Positions 34,808 to 44,393 of a stretch of 64,000 nucleotides of DNA are shown here, one piece after another. Both the position numbers and the translations under genes were made by a program. Under the pieces are notes generated by a model that saw only the letters and a program-made list of their open reading frames with translations, made no database searches and was not told the DNA's origin. The first letter of the stretch is position 1, and each line of letters starts with the position of its first letter. Source of the stretch: Armatimonadota bacterium (lineage in GTDB: Bacteria > Armatimonadota > UBA5829 > DSUL01); NCBI GenBank assembly GCA_020846715.1, contig JADLDK010000022.1, forward strand, positions 1 to 64,000. The letters run 5' to 3'.

Positions 34808-35641
34808 ATGAGCAAACTAACAGGGATCGCCCTTCTAGGCGCGGCTATGGCTGCGGTTGCGGCGCCTTCGCACGCCGATCAGACGCAGCTCTTTACATTC
34901 AACAGTGTGAAGAGTGGTACTAAGACTGCCACTATCAGCGTTGAAGGATCATCCAAGACTGTCTATGTGGGCCTCTACAATGGGACACTCGGCTCACTCG
35001 GCGTGGATGTGTTCTGCACGGACGTTCGTCACGCCATCACCTTCAACCAGAGCTACACGACGTTGGCGCTTCTCGGGCAGGTGACGGACCCCGCAGCGGG
35101 CCTGTATTCCTACGCGGGCAACTATTACTACTCATCCGGGCCGGCGAACGCTCCCGTCGGGGCGGGTATGGCTTCGGCGTTGATCCCCGCGGATTACAAG
35201 CCGAGCGGTAGCCTTTCGGCATTTGACCGCTCTGTGGCTGTGGCCTACCTGACAGACACGTATTTGACTACTGCACAAACCAGCGTAGATGTTGCGGCAG
35301 CAGTCCAGATGGCGATGTGGGACATCATCACGGACGGTGGTGATGGTCTCGGGTCTGGTTATTTCACGAGTTCTGCCGGGGTGTTTGGAGCGAAGAGCGT
35401 TCAGACCTATATTACTGAGGCGTTGGGGCAAAGCCCGACTTCCACGTTTACCCAGTGGATTCAGGCGCCGAGGACAGCCGCCTACGCTCACGCTCAGGAC
35501 TTCGTCTACAAGGGCGCTACTTCTGTGACAATAACGCAGATCCCTGTTCCCGAACCCGCGTTCTTCCAGCTTGGAGCGCTTGTTGGAATGGGCGGTCTGG
35601 GGCTGTTCCGGGTAAGGGTTCGCTCCCCGCGGGCAGCCTAG
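34808..35641 (+). CDS. PEP-CTERM sorting-domain protein
   Basis: 277 aa. A signal peptide (cleavage near PSHADQ, residue 21) leads into a beta-rich mature region with Gly/Ser/Thr/Tyr (LYNGTLGSLGVDVFCTDVRHA, SYAGNYYYSSGPANAPVGAG). The C-terminus has PEPAFFQLGAL, a hydrophobic helix and RVRVRSPR: the tripartite tag recognised by exosortases. ATG 34808 has a GAGGAG site; an upstream in-frame start is less likely. It lies inside the exosortase/polysaccharide locus, four genes before the exosortase itself is read, and is followed by a strong hairpin. It is presumably a matrix or surface protein; the substrate is unknown. Confidence 0.88.
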   Translation: MSKLTGIALLGAAMAAVAAPSHADQTQLFTFNSVKSGTKTATISVEGSSKTVYVGLYNGTLGSLGVDVFCTDVRHAITFNQSYTTLALLGQVTDPAAGLYSYAGNYYYSSGPANAPVGAGMASALIPADYKPSGSLSAFDRSVAVAYLTDTYLTTAQTSVDVAAAVQMAMWDIITDGGDGLGSGYFTSSAGVFGAKSVQTYITEALGQSPTSTFTQWIQAPRTAAYAHAQDFVYKGATSVTITQIPVPEPAFFQLGALVGMGGLGLFRVRVRSPRAA

Positions 35642-35698
35642 GAGGACGTGCAGTTCCAGAGTTTCGCCAGACCAGGTGTCTGTGAGAAAAGTCTATTC

Positions 35699-35741
35699 GC
35701 AGCCGTGTTCCGCCACTTTCAGTGACGGACGCGGCTGCTTT
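35699..35741 (+). terminator. Terminator after the PEP-CTERM gene
   Basis: A near-perfect long stem begins GCAGCCG (35699-35705) and ends CGGCTGC (35732-35738), with CCG/CGG and CAC/GTG inside, followed by TTT. Because the next gene starts 230 bp on, it may split the locus into two transcripts. Confidence 0.65.
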
Positions 35742-35974
35742 CGTACGGCAGCTGTTAGCAGTCGCAGATGCATCTTTAGTTCAGAAAGTGCCCGAGTCTG
35801 GCGCGAAAAGCGGCACCTTTTGCGGTTTCTCTGCGTATTCAGACACTGAGCGAGTAGCGCCGCCTGCTTTTTGCCGCTGCGTCTGCCGCATATTGCAGCG
35901 CTGGTTGAGTGTGGAACAATATGCGCGGAGGTTCGGGCCCGCACGGTGCTGGCCGGCCTGATATTGCCCTGATT

Positions 35975-38197
35975 ATGGAAACTCCCTTCGATACCAGTCT
36001 GGACACGCCAGTCACCGTCCGGGAAGTCTTCGGCGTCCTCTGGCGGCGACTCTGGATAGTCGCGCTTATTCTGGCAGTTTCACTTGGAACGGCCGCGCTG
36101 ATTTCGTACAACACATCCCCCAGGTGGCGCGGGATCGGGCAGCTTATTCTGGTGCAGCGGACAGCGCCTGTGCCAGGAAGCGCCCAGCAGTCTGCTTCCG
36201 GCCGAGATATGGTGGAGTCTGTCAGCACGCAGGTTGGTATGCTCCAGAGCTATGAGGCCGCCCGGCGCACGCTGGAGTGGCTGCGCAACCAGGCTCTGAA
36301 AGGCGATGTGCCGGAGGATGTCGCTGCCGGACTTGACCCCTGGAAGCTGCAGGAAGACATTCAGGTCTCCTCCTCTGAGAATACGAACATCATCACCGTG
36401 CAGGTGGAAGCCCCGTCCAGAGAGCGCGCCCGCCTTCTGACAGATGCGGTCTGTAAAGCTTTTGTTGACTGGAAGAAAGTAATCTCCAGTCAGTCTTCTC
36501 AAGAAAACGTGAGTACTCTGGAAGATCGCGTGCGCAAGGCGCGGGATCAGCTTGCGGATGCTGAGCAGAAGGAAATCGCCTTCAAGAAAAGCCACGATAT
36601 GGTGGATGTGAACACCCAGTCCACCGCGAGCCTGCAGAAGTACCTCGGGCTGGAGGAGTCTTTCCAGAAAGCTCAACAGGAGTTGACTGTTGAAGAGTCG
36701 CGTCTGCGCGGGCTCGGCGCTGGGCTGAGAGAAGCCAACCGCAGTATCCAGAGCGGCACGGGTGTGCGCGACGACAGTATGGTGTTGACGCTGCAGCAGG
36801 AGCTTGAGTCACTGAAGATACAGCGCGCCAATGCCGCATTGAAGTTTCGCCCGGCCTACCCGGGAGAAGGCAACCTCAAAGACCTTGACGCCCGGATTGC
36901 CGACGTCAACGGACGTTTGCAGAAAGCGCTGCAAAGCACACTCGACAACAAGCGCCCGTCGCTTCAGTCTCAGGGACAGCTCAGCCAGCAGTACAAAGAT
37001 CAACTACTGGCTGTGGGTGCGCTGAGGGCACGCGTGAAGGTGGCGCGCAGCGCGCGCGACGCGGCGAAGAAATCTGTAGAAGATCTGCCTGCCACCAACC
37101 TTGCCTACGCGAAGTTGGCTCGCGACAAGGACCTGGCTTCGGGGCTGTTGACGTCTCTGCAGGCTGGTTTGAATGCTGCGCGCATAGAGCGCGACACCGC
37201 TAGCGGGAATGTCCAGATCAGTCAGTATGCGGTTGCGCCGGAGGATCCGTTTGTGCCCAACCACGGCAGAGACCTTGCTTTCGGCGCGGTTATCGGGGTG
37301 GCGCTTTCGCTGGCGGCTATTCTGCTGCTGGAGCAGACGGACCGGCGAATCCGCAGTGTGGAGGATGTGCGGCGTCTGGCTCCCGGGACGATCGTCGGGG
37401 CTTTGCCGCAGCTATCGTCTGCGGATTTGCAGGAGTTGCTGGCTGATGAGTCCGGGACAAGGGCCAACGAAGCCTACAGCCTGGCGCGGGCTAATCTGGC
37501 TCTGTCTCTTCCAGAGGTTTTCAACGGCAGCGCCCATGGAAGCCAGATCATCCTGGTTACCAGTGCGCTCCCGGGAGAGGGAAAATCCCTCACTGCAAAC
37601 CAGATGGCCAAGTCTCTGGCCAGAGCTGGAAAGTCAGTCATCCTGGTGGACGCCGACATGCGCCGTCCGACGCAGAACGATCTGTTTGGCACGGCGGAGG
37701 AGCTTGGGCTGGCGGATGTTCTGGTGGGGAAGGCCGGGCTGGACGATGCGCTGGTGGCCTCCGGGATTGAAAAGCTGAGTGTTCTGCACAGCGGCACGCC
37801 GGACCGCAACCCGTCCGAGCTTTTGTCGCACCCACGGATGAAGGAGCTTGTGGAGGAGTTGCGGCGCGAGGCTGAGATTATCATTCTGGACGCACCCGCC
37901 TGCGCGGTTGTTGCAGATTCGCTGCTGCTTGCTCCATTCGCCGATTGTGTGTTACACGTAGTAGGAGCGGGGATTTCAGAGGCGCCGGCTGTGCGTGACA
38001 CTGTCGCGGCGCTGGCGGCGGCCGCGCCAAAGTCCATGGTGTATTTTGTGAACCGCCTGCCGAAGAGTCACCGTCACGGTTATTCGTACTATGCGGACTA
38101 TGGGTATGCCCCGCGCAAGCGCAATGGACGCGGTGAGCTCGTGGTCATTGACCAGGTTGAAGACACGGAAAAGGAGAGCAGCGCGCATGAAAGCTAG
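35975..38197 (+). CDS. Wzz/Wzc-type polysaccharide co-polymerase with tyrosine autokinase domain
   Basis: 740 aa. Wzz domain with membrane helices at about 25-45 and 430-450, a long periplasmic coiled coil between them, then a BY-kinase. Walker A lies in LPGEGKSLTANQMA (Lys near 537), A' in VILVDADMRRP and Walker B in IIILDAPAC. Near the end a Tyr cluster (HGYSYYADYGYAP) is the usual autophosphorylation site. It controls chain length and couples polymerisation to export. GTG 35909 and ATG 35921 are in-frame alternatives; ATG 35975 begins the family's usual N-terminus. It overlaps the export gene by 11 nt. Confidence 0.92.
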   Translation: METPFDTSLDTPVTVREVFGVLWRRLWIVALILAVSLGTAALISYNTSPRWRGIGQLILVQRTAPVPGSAQQSASGRDMVESVSTQVGMLQSYEAARRTLEWLRNQALKGDVPEDVAAGLDPWKLQEDIQVSSSENTNIITVQVEAPSRERARLLTDAVCKAFVDWKKVISSQSSQENVSTLEDRVRKARDQLADAEQKEIAFKKSHDMVDVNTQSTASLQKYLGLEESFQKAQQELTVEESRLRGLGAGLREANRSIQSGTGVRDDSMVLTLQQELESLKIQRANAALKFRPAYPGEGNLKDLDARIADVNGRLQKALQSTLDNKRPSLQSQGQLSQQYKDQLLAVGALRARVKVARSARDAAKKSVEDLPATNLAYAKLARDKDLASGLLTSLQAGLNAARIERDTASGNVQISQYAVAPEDPFVPNHGRDLAFGAVIGVALSLAAILLLEQTDRRIRSVEDVRRLAPGTIVGALPQLSSADLQELLADESGTRANEAYSLARANLALSLPEVFNGSAHGSQIILVTSALPGEGKSLTANQMAKSLARAGKSVILVDADMRRPTQNDLFGTAEELGLADVLVGKAGLDDALVASGIEKLSVLHSGTPDRNPSELLSHPRMKELVEELRREAEIIILDAPACAVVADSLLLAPFADCVLHVVGAGISEAPAVRDTVAALAAAAPKSMVYFVNRLPKSHRHGYSYYADYGYAPRKRNGRGELVVIDQVEDTEKESSAHES

Positions 38198-39383
38198 ACT
38201 CGCCCTGTTTGCGCCTGTGGCGCTAATGGTTCTGCCGTGCGTCGGGATTTGCGCAACAGACACCGCTCCTCAACCCGCCTCTGCGGTTCAGACGGAGCCA
38301 GCCGCCTACGTCCTGGCGCCGGACGATGCGGTATCCATCAACGTGGCCAATTTCGCGAACCTTTCCACACAGGCCGTTGTGCTGCCGGACGGGAAGATCA
38401 CTGTCCCGCTTCTCGGGTCTATCAGCGTTGAGGGCAAGACGACCACGGAGCTTGCCAGGCTGCTGACAGATGAGTGGAACAAGTATGTGGTAGACCCGGT
38501 GGTGACGGTTGCGTTGACTCAGCGGCGCAAGGCCAGCGTGCTGGTTTACGGTTTTGCCAACAAGGGTGGCGAAGTCGAGTTTCGGCCTATGCTACACATC
38601 TCCGAGGCGCTTGCGCTGGCGGGTGGCGCAGCTATCAACGGGGATTTGCAGAAGGTTACCCTTACCCACCGCAATGGCGACAAGAAGGTGCTGGACCTGA
38701 CCAAGCCGGAGACTCTGCCGGGCACGGATCGGGATGTTGTGCTGCAGGAAGGCGACATTATCTACATTCCCGAGCGCCGGACACAGGTGAACGTGATTGG
38801 AGAGGTCAACCGTCCGGGCTCTTTTGACTATAGGGACGACATCACAGTGCTGGATGCGCTGGGGGCGGCTGGCGGCGTGCGTGACAGTGCAGACCTCTCA
38901 GCGGCCACTCTGGAGCGCGGCGGTAAGGAACAGCCTCTGGACCTGGAAGCTCTCCTGCGCCGTGGTGAGATGACGCCCAATATCAAGCTGGAGCCGGGTG
39001 ACCGGATTCTGGTGCCCGAGATTCAGAACCGCACCTATATTTTCGGCGCGGTCGCAAAGCCCGGGTGGTATCCGTTCAAGCCGGGAGACCGGGTTCTGGA
39101 CGCGCTGAACGCAAGCGGCATCGCTCAGAATGCCGACTACCGCAATGTGAATCTCATCAAGATTGACAAGACGGAAAAGACCGCTGCCGTCCAGACTGTC
39201 AACCTCGAGAATTTTCTGAAGAAGGGCGATGTCACGGCGAATGCCGCGCTTGCCCCCGGAGATGTCGTGTTTGTGAGCGAGAAGAAGCGCGCGTTCAAGC
39301 TGCAGGATGCGCTTGGCATCCTGAGCAGCATCAGCATCCTGGACAACACCTTCCGGATTCTCACCGGCGGCCGAAGGTACTGA
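38187..39383 (+). CDS. Wza-type polysaccharide export protein
   Basis: 398 aa. A signal peptide (MKARLALFAPVALMVLPCVGICA) is followed by a Poly_export domain (YVLAPDDAVSINVANF, LLGSISVEGKTTTELA) and three SLBB domains (VLVYGFANKGGEVEF, NVIGEVNRPGSFDYRDD, TYIFGAVAKPGWYPFKPGD). A hydrophobic amphipathic segment near the end (LGILSSISILDNTFRI) may be the outer-membrane part. ATG 38187 has an AAGGAG site and overlaps the kinase gene by 11 nt; the stop overlaps the exosortase start (TGATG). It should form the outer-membrane channel for the exported glycan. Confidence 0.93.
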   Translation: MKARLALFAPVALMVLPCVGICATDTAPQPASAVQTEPAAYVLAPDDAVSINVANFANLSTQAVVLPDGKITVPLLGSISVEGKTTTELARLLTDEWNKYVVDPVVTVALTQRRKASVLVYGFANKGGEVEFRPMLHISEALALAGGAAINGDLQKVTLTHRNGDKKVLDLTKPETLPGTDRDVVLQEGDIIYIPERRTQVNVIGEVNRPGSFDYRDDITVLDALGAAGGVRDSADLSAATLERGGKEQPLDLEALLRRGEMTPNIKLEPGDRILVPEIQNRTYIFGAVAKPGWYPFKPGDRVLDALNASGIAQNADYRNVNLIKIDKTEKTAAVQTVNLENFLKKGDVTANAALAPGDVVFVSEKKRAFKLQDALGILSSISILDNTFRILTGGRRY

Positions 39384-40309
39384 TGAGCCAGACGACCTTA
39401 CAGCCGGCAGACGCTCCTCCCGCAGACGTCCGACCGTCCCGCGGGTCTGTAGTTCAGAGTATCGCTTCCGCCGCCGGAGCTTTCTGGCGGGCGCCCTGGC
39501 CGGTCCGGCTGCTCAGCGTCGTCCTTGTTGTTTTGTATGCGCCGGTTGTCGCCGCTGCCGCGCGCGTCTGGGTGACGGATGACAAACAGGCGCACGGCGT
39601 TTTCATCTTCCCGGTCGTTTTGTTTCTGCTGTGGGTGCTGCGGGACGCTATCAGGCAGGCAAAGCCTTCCCCGAGTGCGTGGGGGCTGGCGCTTCTGTTT
39701 TTCGGGCTGGCGCTGGAGACGTTCAGCTATCTGCTGGGCATCAAATGGTTCCCTATGCTCTCGCTGATTCCCGTGCTGGCTGGGGTGATTCTGGCGCTGC
39801 ACGGGCGCGCGCTGCTGAAAGTGGTGGCCTTTCCGGTGCTGTTTCTCTTCTTCGCCGCGCCGCTGCCGGATGCCATTTCGCTGCCGGTCAGCGCCCAGAT
39901 TCAGCGCGCCAGCACAGACAGCGCCGTGTTCACCATGACGACCATGGGCTTTCCGCTGGTGCAGACCGGCAACCGCATCGACACGCCCACATGCTCAGTG
40001 GAGGTCGCGGAGGTTTGTAGCGGGTTCAAAAAGCTGACAGCCCTCATAGCCTTTGCGCTGCTTTACGGGTTTATGTTTCCGATCGGCCTCGGTAAGCGTC
40101 TGTTGCTCCTGGCCTCGGCCTACCCGATTGCGCTTTTCGCCAATGTCATCCGCATCTGCGCCCTGACCTGGATTGCCTCCACGTGGGGTGAGAATGCGCT
40201 GCACGCGGCGCACGATTGGGCGGAGCTGTCGGTGCTGGTGGTGTCTTTTGGTCTGTTCATTCTTGTTGGAAAGGCGGTTGGATGTCGAAGCCTGCGATTT
40301 TCAGTGTAG
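39383..40309 (+). CDS. xrt: Exosortase
   Basis: 308-aa multispanning membrane cysteine protease/transpeptidase that processes PEP-CTERM proteins. Catalytic residues in order: Cys212 in EVAEVCSGFKKLTAL, Arg257 in FANVIRICAL, His277 in HAAHDWAELS. About eight helices. The N-terminal 45 residues are hydrophilic. ATG overlaps the Wza stop, and the EpsI gene overlaps its 3' end by 28 nt. Substrates in the window are the two proteins with PEPAF tags. Confidence 0.95.
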   Translation: MSQTTLQPADAPPADVRPSRGSVVQSIASAAGAFWRAPWPVRLLSVVLVVLYAPVVAAAARVWVTDDKQAHGVFIFPVVLFLLWVLRDAIRQAKPSPSAWGLALLFFGLALETFSYLLGIKWFPMLSLIPVLAGVILALHGRALLKVVAFPVLFLFFAAPLPDAISLPVSAQIQRASTDSAVFTMTTMGFPLVQTGNRIDTPTCSVEVAEVCSGFKKLTALIAFALLYGFMFPIGLGKRLLLLASAYPIALFANVIRICALTWIASTWGENALHAAHDWAELSVLVVSFGLFILVGKAVGCRSLRFSV

Positions 40310-40914
40310 TCTGTCTGATCATGGCGACGGTGGCTCTGGCGGCCAACCGTGGCATTGCGCCGGTGGAGTCCGACACGCTCCAGCGCCTGCCGGTGGAGAA
40401 GTTCCCGAAGCAGGTTGACACATGGGCTATGGTGGATGACCGCCCGACGGACCCGGAGGTGCAAAAGGCCGTTCCCACTGCCCGGATAGTTGACCGCATA
40501 TACCAGGACAAAAACGGGCGGCTGATTAATCTTACACTGCTGACCGCCACGGACTACGCAGACTTTCACGATCCAAACATCTGCTTTCCGGGGCAGGGGT
40601 TTTCGCTGACGCAGGAGCGTCACAGGGAGATTGCCGGGCAGCCCGGGCGGTATATGGTGGCTCAGCGGCAGGACGTGCGCCAGCAGGTGTTTTACTGGTG
40701 GAGTGGGGGCGCGGCAGTTGACACAAAATATGGCAGAAACCAGATGGGCCGGTTGCTGGCTTTGCGGGACCGCCTGATGGGACATGAAGGCCAGTCGCTC
40801 TTTGTGCGCCTTATCGCCGATGACAGCGTTGAGGGGCAGGCGGCCATGAAGGACTTTCTTCGCAATGCAAAAGCGCCGCTGGCGGACCTGATGGCCGAGT
40901 CGCCGAAGTCCTAG
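40282..40914 (+). CDS. Exosortase-associated protein EpsI
   Basis: 210 aa with an N-terminal signal anchor (about 4-22) and a mature EpsI domain with PNICFPGQGFSLTQERHREI and VFYWWSGGAAVDTKYGRNQM. In many organisms this domain is fused to the exosortase; here it is separate but overlaps it by 28 nt. ATG 40282 is chosen because it starts the hydrophobic segment; the frame is open further back. The function is unknown beyond a constant link with exosortases and glycan export. Confidence 0.9.
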   Translation: MSKPAIFSVVCLIMATVALAANRGIAPVESDTLQRLPVEKFPKQVDTWAMVDDRPTDPEVQKAVPTARIVDRIYQDKNGRLINLTLLTATDYADFHDPNICFPGQGFSLTQERHREIAGQPGRYMVAQRQDVRQQVFYWWSGGAAVDTKYGRNQMGRLLALRDRLMGHEGQSLFVRLIADDSVEGQAAMKDFLRNAKAPLADLMAESPKS

Positions 40915-40946
40915 CGCTACTTTAGAGGAGACTTTCGACATCGGAT

Positions 40947-41798
40947 ATGTCTGAAGCTACGGCGACAATCGAACACCGCACGCCGCATCTGACCATCCGC
41001 CCGAGCCGCGGGTGGTCGCCCATCAATCTGCGCGAGCTGTGGATGTTCCGGGACCTGCTTCTGGTGCTGGCCGGGCGCGACGTGAAGCTGCGCTACCGCC
41101 AGACGGCTCTTGGCGCTATCTGGGTGATCCTTCAGCCGCTGATGGCCGCCGGCATCTTCGCGGTCGTATTCGGCAAAGTCGCTAAGCTGCCAAGCGACGG
41201 CGTCCCTTACTTCCTCTTTGCCTACGCCGGACAGCTCGGGTGGGGCGTCTTCAGCGGAACCCTCTCCAAAAGCAGCCTGTCTCTGGTGGGTAACGCCCAC
41301 CTTGTCAGCAAGATCTACTTTCCGCGCCTTGTTCTGCCCCTGTCCACCACGCTCGGAGTGCTGCTGGATTTCGCCGTAGCGCTCGGGATGATGGTAGTGT
41401 TGATGGCGCTCTATCACGTCCGCCCGCATGCAGGGCTGCTGCTGTTGCCGGTGTGGATGGTTCTGATTTTGATGCTTTCGCTGGGTCTGGGCCTGATAGC
41501 CGCCGCGCTCACGGTGAGCTACCGCGACATACAGCACATTCTGCCCGTCATCATCCCGTTCATCATGTATGCCAGCCCGGTCGCGTATTCCATGCAGGCC
41601 GTGCCCGCCAGTCTGAAGCCCTTCTTCCTGGTCAACCCGATGTCCGGCCTTCTGGAAGCCTTCCGCTGGTCGCTGCTTGGCACGGGACACCTGCGCCCGG
41701 ACTTCCTCGGCTACTCCGCCGCCGCAGCCGTCCTGGTATTCTTCTTCGGAGCCTTCTCCTTCCGGAAGATGGAGAGGAAGTTCGCCGATGTCATCTAG
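40947..41798 (+). CDS. Polysaccharide ABC-2 exporter permease (Wzm-type)
   Basis: 283 aa with about six helices: LWMFRDLLLVLAGRDVKLRYRQTALGAIWVILQP, then pairs near 70, 110, 150, 180 and 255. This is the O-antigen/teichoic-acid permease family. Its codons are strongly C-ending, unlike the genes that follow the exporter. It overlaps the ATPase gene by 11 nt. Confidence 0.93.
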   Translation: MSEATATIEHRTPHLTIRPSRGWSPINLRELWMFRDLLLVLAGRDVKLRYRQTALGAIWVILQPLMAAGIFAVVFGKVAKLPSDGVPYFLFAYAGQLGWGVFSGTLSKSSLSLVGNAHLVSKIYFPRLVLPLSTTLGVLLDFAVALGMMVVLMALYHVRPHAGLLLLPVWMVLILMLSLGLGLIAAALTVSYRDIQHILPVIIPFIMYASPVAYSMQAVPASLKPFFLVNPMSGLLEAFRWSLLGTGHLRPDFLGYSAAAAVLVFFFGAFSFRKMERKFADVI

Positions 41799-43050
41799 CT
41801 CCGACATAGCCATCTCCGTCCGGGGTCTCGGCAAGGCCTACACCATCGCCCACACCCAGGCGAAACACACCACTGCCGCCGAAGCGCTCATGAGCCGTCT
41901 GCGCCGTCCGCTGCAGCGCTCGGAGACGGAGACTTTCTGGGCGCTGAAGGATGTTTCGTTTGACGTGCGCCGCGGGGATGTGGTGGGCATCATCGGGCGC
42001 AACGGCGCGGGCAAGTCCACGCTGTTGAAAGTCCTCAGCCGCATCACCGAGCCGACCACCGGGGAGATTGACCTCTATGGCCGCGTCGGCAGCCTGCTGG
42101 AGGTTGGCACAGGTTTTCACCCGGAGCTCACCGGCCGGGAGAACATCTTCCTGAACGGCGCCATCCTGGGGATGCGCAAAAGCGAGATCCAGCGCCAGTT
42201 CGACGCCATTGTGGATTTTGCCGGCGTGGAGCAGTTTCTGGACACGCCCGTCAAGCGCTACTCAAGCGGCATGTATGTGCGCCTCGCCTTCGCCGTCGCC
42301 GCCCACCTGCGCTCCGAGATTCTGGTGGTGGACGAAGTGCTGGCCGTAGGCGACGCCGAGTTTCAGAAGAAGTGCCTCGGCAAGATGAAAGACGTCGCCA
42401 GCGGCGGAAGGACGGTGCTGTTCGTGAGCCACAATCTTGGGGCCATTAGAAGCCTCTGTAGAACGGCACTTGTGGTTTCGAACGGCGAGCTTACTCTTGA
42501 GGCTGACGCTGAAGAGGCGTGCCGCACCTACCTTCACGAGATGCAGACGACACCACAGGAACTTGACAGTCCGTCTGTCGTCCGCTCCGGAACCGGGGAG
42601 ATGCGTCTTACCGGAATACAACTACTGTCGCAGGATGCTGAAGTGAGCCAGGTCAGCGGCGGAGACGACGTAGTCTTTGCATTTGCTTACAAAAACAGCG
42701 GAACGCAGAAGCATGCGCAGCTTCTCCTCACGTGCTACGACCAACAGGATACGGCACTCTTCCACCTGCGGAGAGATATCGCGGCTTACGCGAAGGAAGG
42801 AGAGGTTGGGAACGGCGTTGTTCACTGCCAAATCAGGCGGCTTCCGCTAAACATCGGCCGGTACAGGCTTGCAGTCGCATTGCAGGATCCTGCCGGACAG
42901 AACCTCGACCATGTCTCTAATGCGTTTTCATTCGATGTCGTGAGCTGTCACTTCTATAACAACGGACAGACGCCCGATCCGCGCTATTCGCCGTTTCTTG
43001 TGGAACACCAGTTTACAGACGGGAGAAACGACTCTGGGAGCCGTAAATAG
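41788..43050 (+). CDS. Polysaccharide ABC exporter ATP-binding protein with Wzt-type C-terminal domain
   Basis: 420 aa. ATPase domain (about 8-250): Walker A GRNGAGKST, signature YSSGMYVRLAFA, Walker B ILVVDEVLAVGD and H-loop VSHNLGA. Then a Wzt_C-like beta-sandwich (about 270-410, GEMRLTGIQLLSQDAEV, DDVVFAFAYKNSGT), which in known systems binds the terminal modification of the finished glycan. ATG 41788 has a GAGAGGAAG site. Codon use changes sharply near 42420, at the ATPase/C-domain boundary, as if the C-terminal half came from another strain. Confidence 0.93.
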   Translation: MSSSSDIAISVRGLGKAYTIAHTQAKHTTAAEALMSRLRRPLQRSETETFWALKDVSFDVRRGDVVGIIGRNGAGKSTLLKVLSRITEPTTGEIDLYGRVGSLLEVGTGFHPELTGRENIFLNGAILGMRKSEIQRQFDAIVDFAGVEQFLDTPVKRYSSGMYVRLAFAVAAHLRSEILVVDEVLAVGDAEFQKKCLGKMKDVASGGRTVLFVSHNLGAIRSLCRTALVVSNGELTLEADAEEACRTYLHEMQTTPQELDSPSVVRSGTGEMRLTGIQLLSQDAEVSQVSGGDDVVFAFAYKNSGTQKHAQLLLTCYDQQDTALFHLRRDIAAYAKEGEVGNGVVHCQIRRLPLNIGRYRLAVALQDPAGQNLDHVSNAFSFDVVSCHFYNNGQTPDPRYSPFLVEHQFTDGRNDSGSRK

Positions 43051-43064
43051 GTGCACACGCCTTA

Positions 43065-43092
43065 ACACGGCCGTTTCTTTGGCGGTCCGTGT
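43065..43092 (+). other. Hairpin between wzt and the pyruvyltransferase
   Basis: ACACGG (43065-43070) and CCGTGT (43087-43092), with GCCG/CGG-type pairing inside. It sits in the only gap of more than 100 bp in this gene run and could attenuate or process the message. Confidence 0.35.
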
Positions 43093-43154
43093 ACGCATGA
43101 CAGCCGCGATGCCGCAACCGAGCCTTGGTACTGATAAGGGTGACTCCTAACCAG

Positions 43155-44393
43155 ATGCGCATCGTCGTTGAAAACAGCGGATATGAGCTCCTGAACGTTG
43201 GTGATGCGGCAATGCTTAGAGTTGCACTCACCAGATTACAGGCACTTTGGCCCGAAGCAGTATTTTATATTTTCACCACAGCGCCAGAACGGCTCAGCAA
43301 GTTTTGGCCGGCCGCCATCCCTCTCTCGCCACACGGGCGATACCTTTATCATGGACAAGGTAGTCTCTTCGGACCTCTGGCCCGTGTGCTCAGCCGACCT
43401 GAAGCCAGCTTGCGCTCCGCAGCACCGCAGGTGGCCTATAGTCTGACACGGATAAAAAAAAGAGCCTTACGCCGAGCGACGGATGAGTTAGATGAGTACT
43501 ACAGAGCACTCTCCTCGTGTGATCTTGTCGTTGCAAGCGGCGGTGGATATCTGACGGATACATTTCCATGGATGATACAAGGTGTATACGAGACTACGAG
43601 CTTGGCTTATCGTCTGCGAAAGCCAGTCGCCCTTTTAGGACACGGCCTCGGGCCAGTCGAAGATTACCGTCACCGGAGACAGTTGCGGGAGATACTAAGG
43701 GAGCCGGTGTTGGTAACGCTGCGTGACGGAGTATTCAGTCCTTCCTTGATACGTGAACTAGAGGCTCGATGCCAGAATGTTGTCGTCACGGGTGACGATG
43801 CTGTGGCACTGGCCTATAGCCTTTGTACCACCAAGCCTGGCCAGTACCTTGGTGTAGGTGTCCGACTATCTGATTACTCGGAAGCAGCCTCGAGCGATGT
43901 GCGCCAATTAACGCGGATATTTCAGACGCTGGGTCAGGAGTTAGGGTGCTCGTTTGCACCGTTGCCCATTTCGCAATACTGCGACGGAGAGGACGCAAAG
44001 GCCATTGAAGCGATACTCCAACGGGCAAAGCTCACGGCCGTAAGTGCGCCGGTTGCTACGCCGGAGGATGTCATCGCGCTGGCTGGCCGCTGCCGTGTTG
44101 TTTTTACAGGCTCCTACCACGCGGCGGTTTTCGCGCTGTCGCAGGGCGTGCCTGTAGTAGCCGTCCATAGGGCGACCTACTACGCGCAGAAATTTGAAGG
44201 GCTGGCGAAGCTCTTTGGAAAGGGCTGCAAAGTCCTGTCGTTTGACACGCCCGAGTTTTGTAGTGTTGCTGTGCAAGCTGCGCTCGAGTTGTGGGCTCAA
44301 GCGGTTGAACTCAGGGACGACTTGCTTGCGTGCGCTGCGGACCAGATACGGTGCGCGGAGTCTGCGTACGCCTCTTTGCGGGAGCGCTTGTGA
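43155..44393 (+). CDS. Polysaccharide pyruvyltransferase-family protein
   Basis: 412 aa. Typical N-terminus RIVVENSGYELLNVGDAAML, then VVASGGGYLTDTF, LGHGLGPVEDYRHR and, near the C-terminus, VVFTGSYHAAVFALSQGVPVV (the CsaB-type Ser-Tyr-His region). It would add a pyruvate ketal to a sugar of the repeat unit. ATG 43155 begins the conserved block; TTG 43125 and GTG 43140 are alternatives. Base composition is lower in GC than the exporter genes before it. It overlaps the next gene at TGATG. Confidence 0.85.
   Translation: MRIVVENSGYELLNVGDAAMLRVALTRLQALWPEAVFYIFTTAPERLSKFWPAAIPLSPHGRYLYHGQGSLFGPLARVLSRPEASLRSAAPQVAYSLTRIKKRALRRATDELDEYYRALSSCDLVVASGGGYLTDTFPWMIQGVYETTSLAYRLRKPVALLGHGLGPVEDYRHRRQLREILREPVLVTLRDGVFSPSLIRELEARCQNVVVTGDDAVALAYSLCTTKPGQYLGVGVRLSDYSEAASSDVRQLTRIFQTLGQELGCSFAPLPISQYCDGEDAKAIEAILQRAKLTAVSAPVATPEDVIALAGRCRVVFTGSYHAAVFALSQGVPVVAVHRATYYAQKFEGLAKLFGKGCKVLSFDTPEFCSVAVQAALELWAQAVELRDDLLACAADQIRCAESAYASLRERL

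Noticed and set aside
44330-44392. Extended N-terminus for the first tandem glycosyltransferase
   Set aside because: The extra frame before ATG 44393 lies inside the preceding gene and lacks the family's N-terminal strand; the TGATG overlap fits the shorter form.
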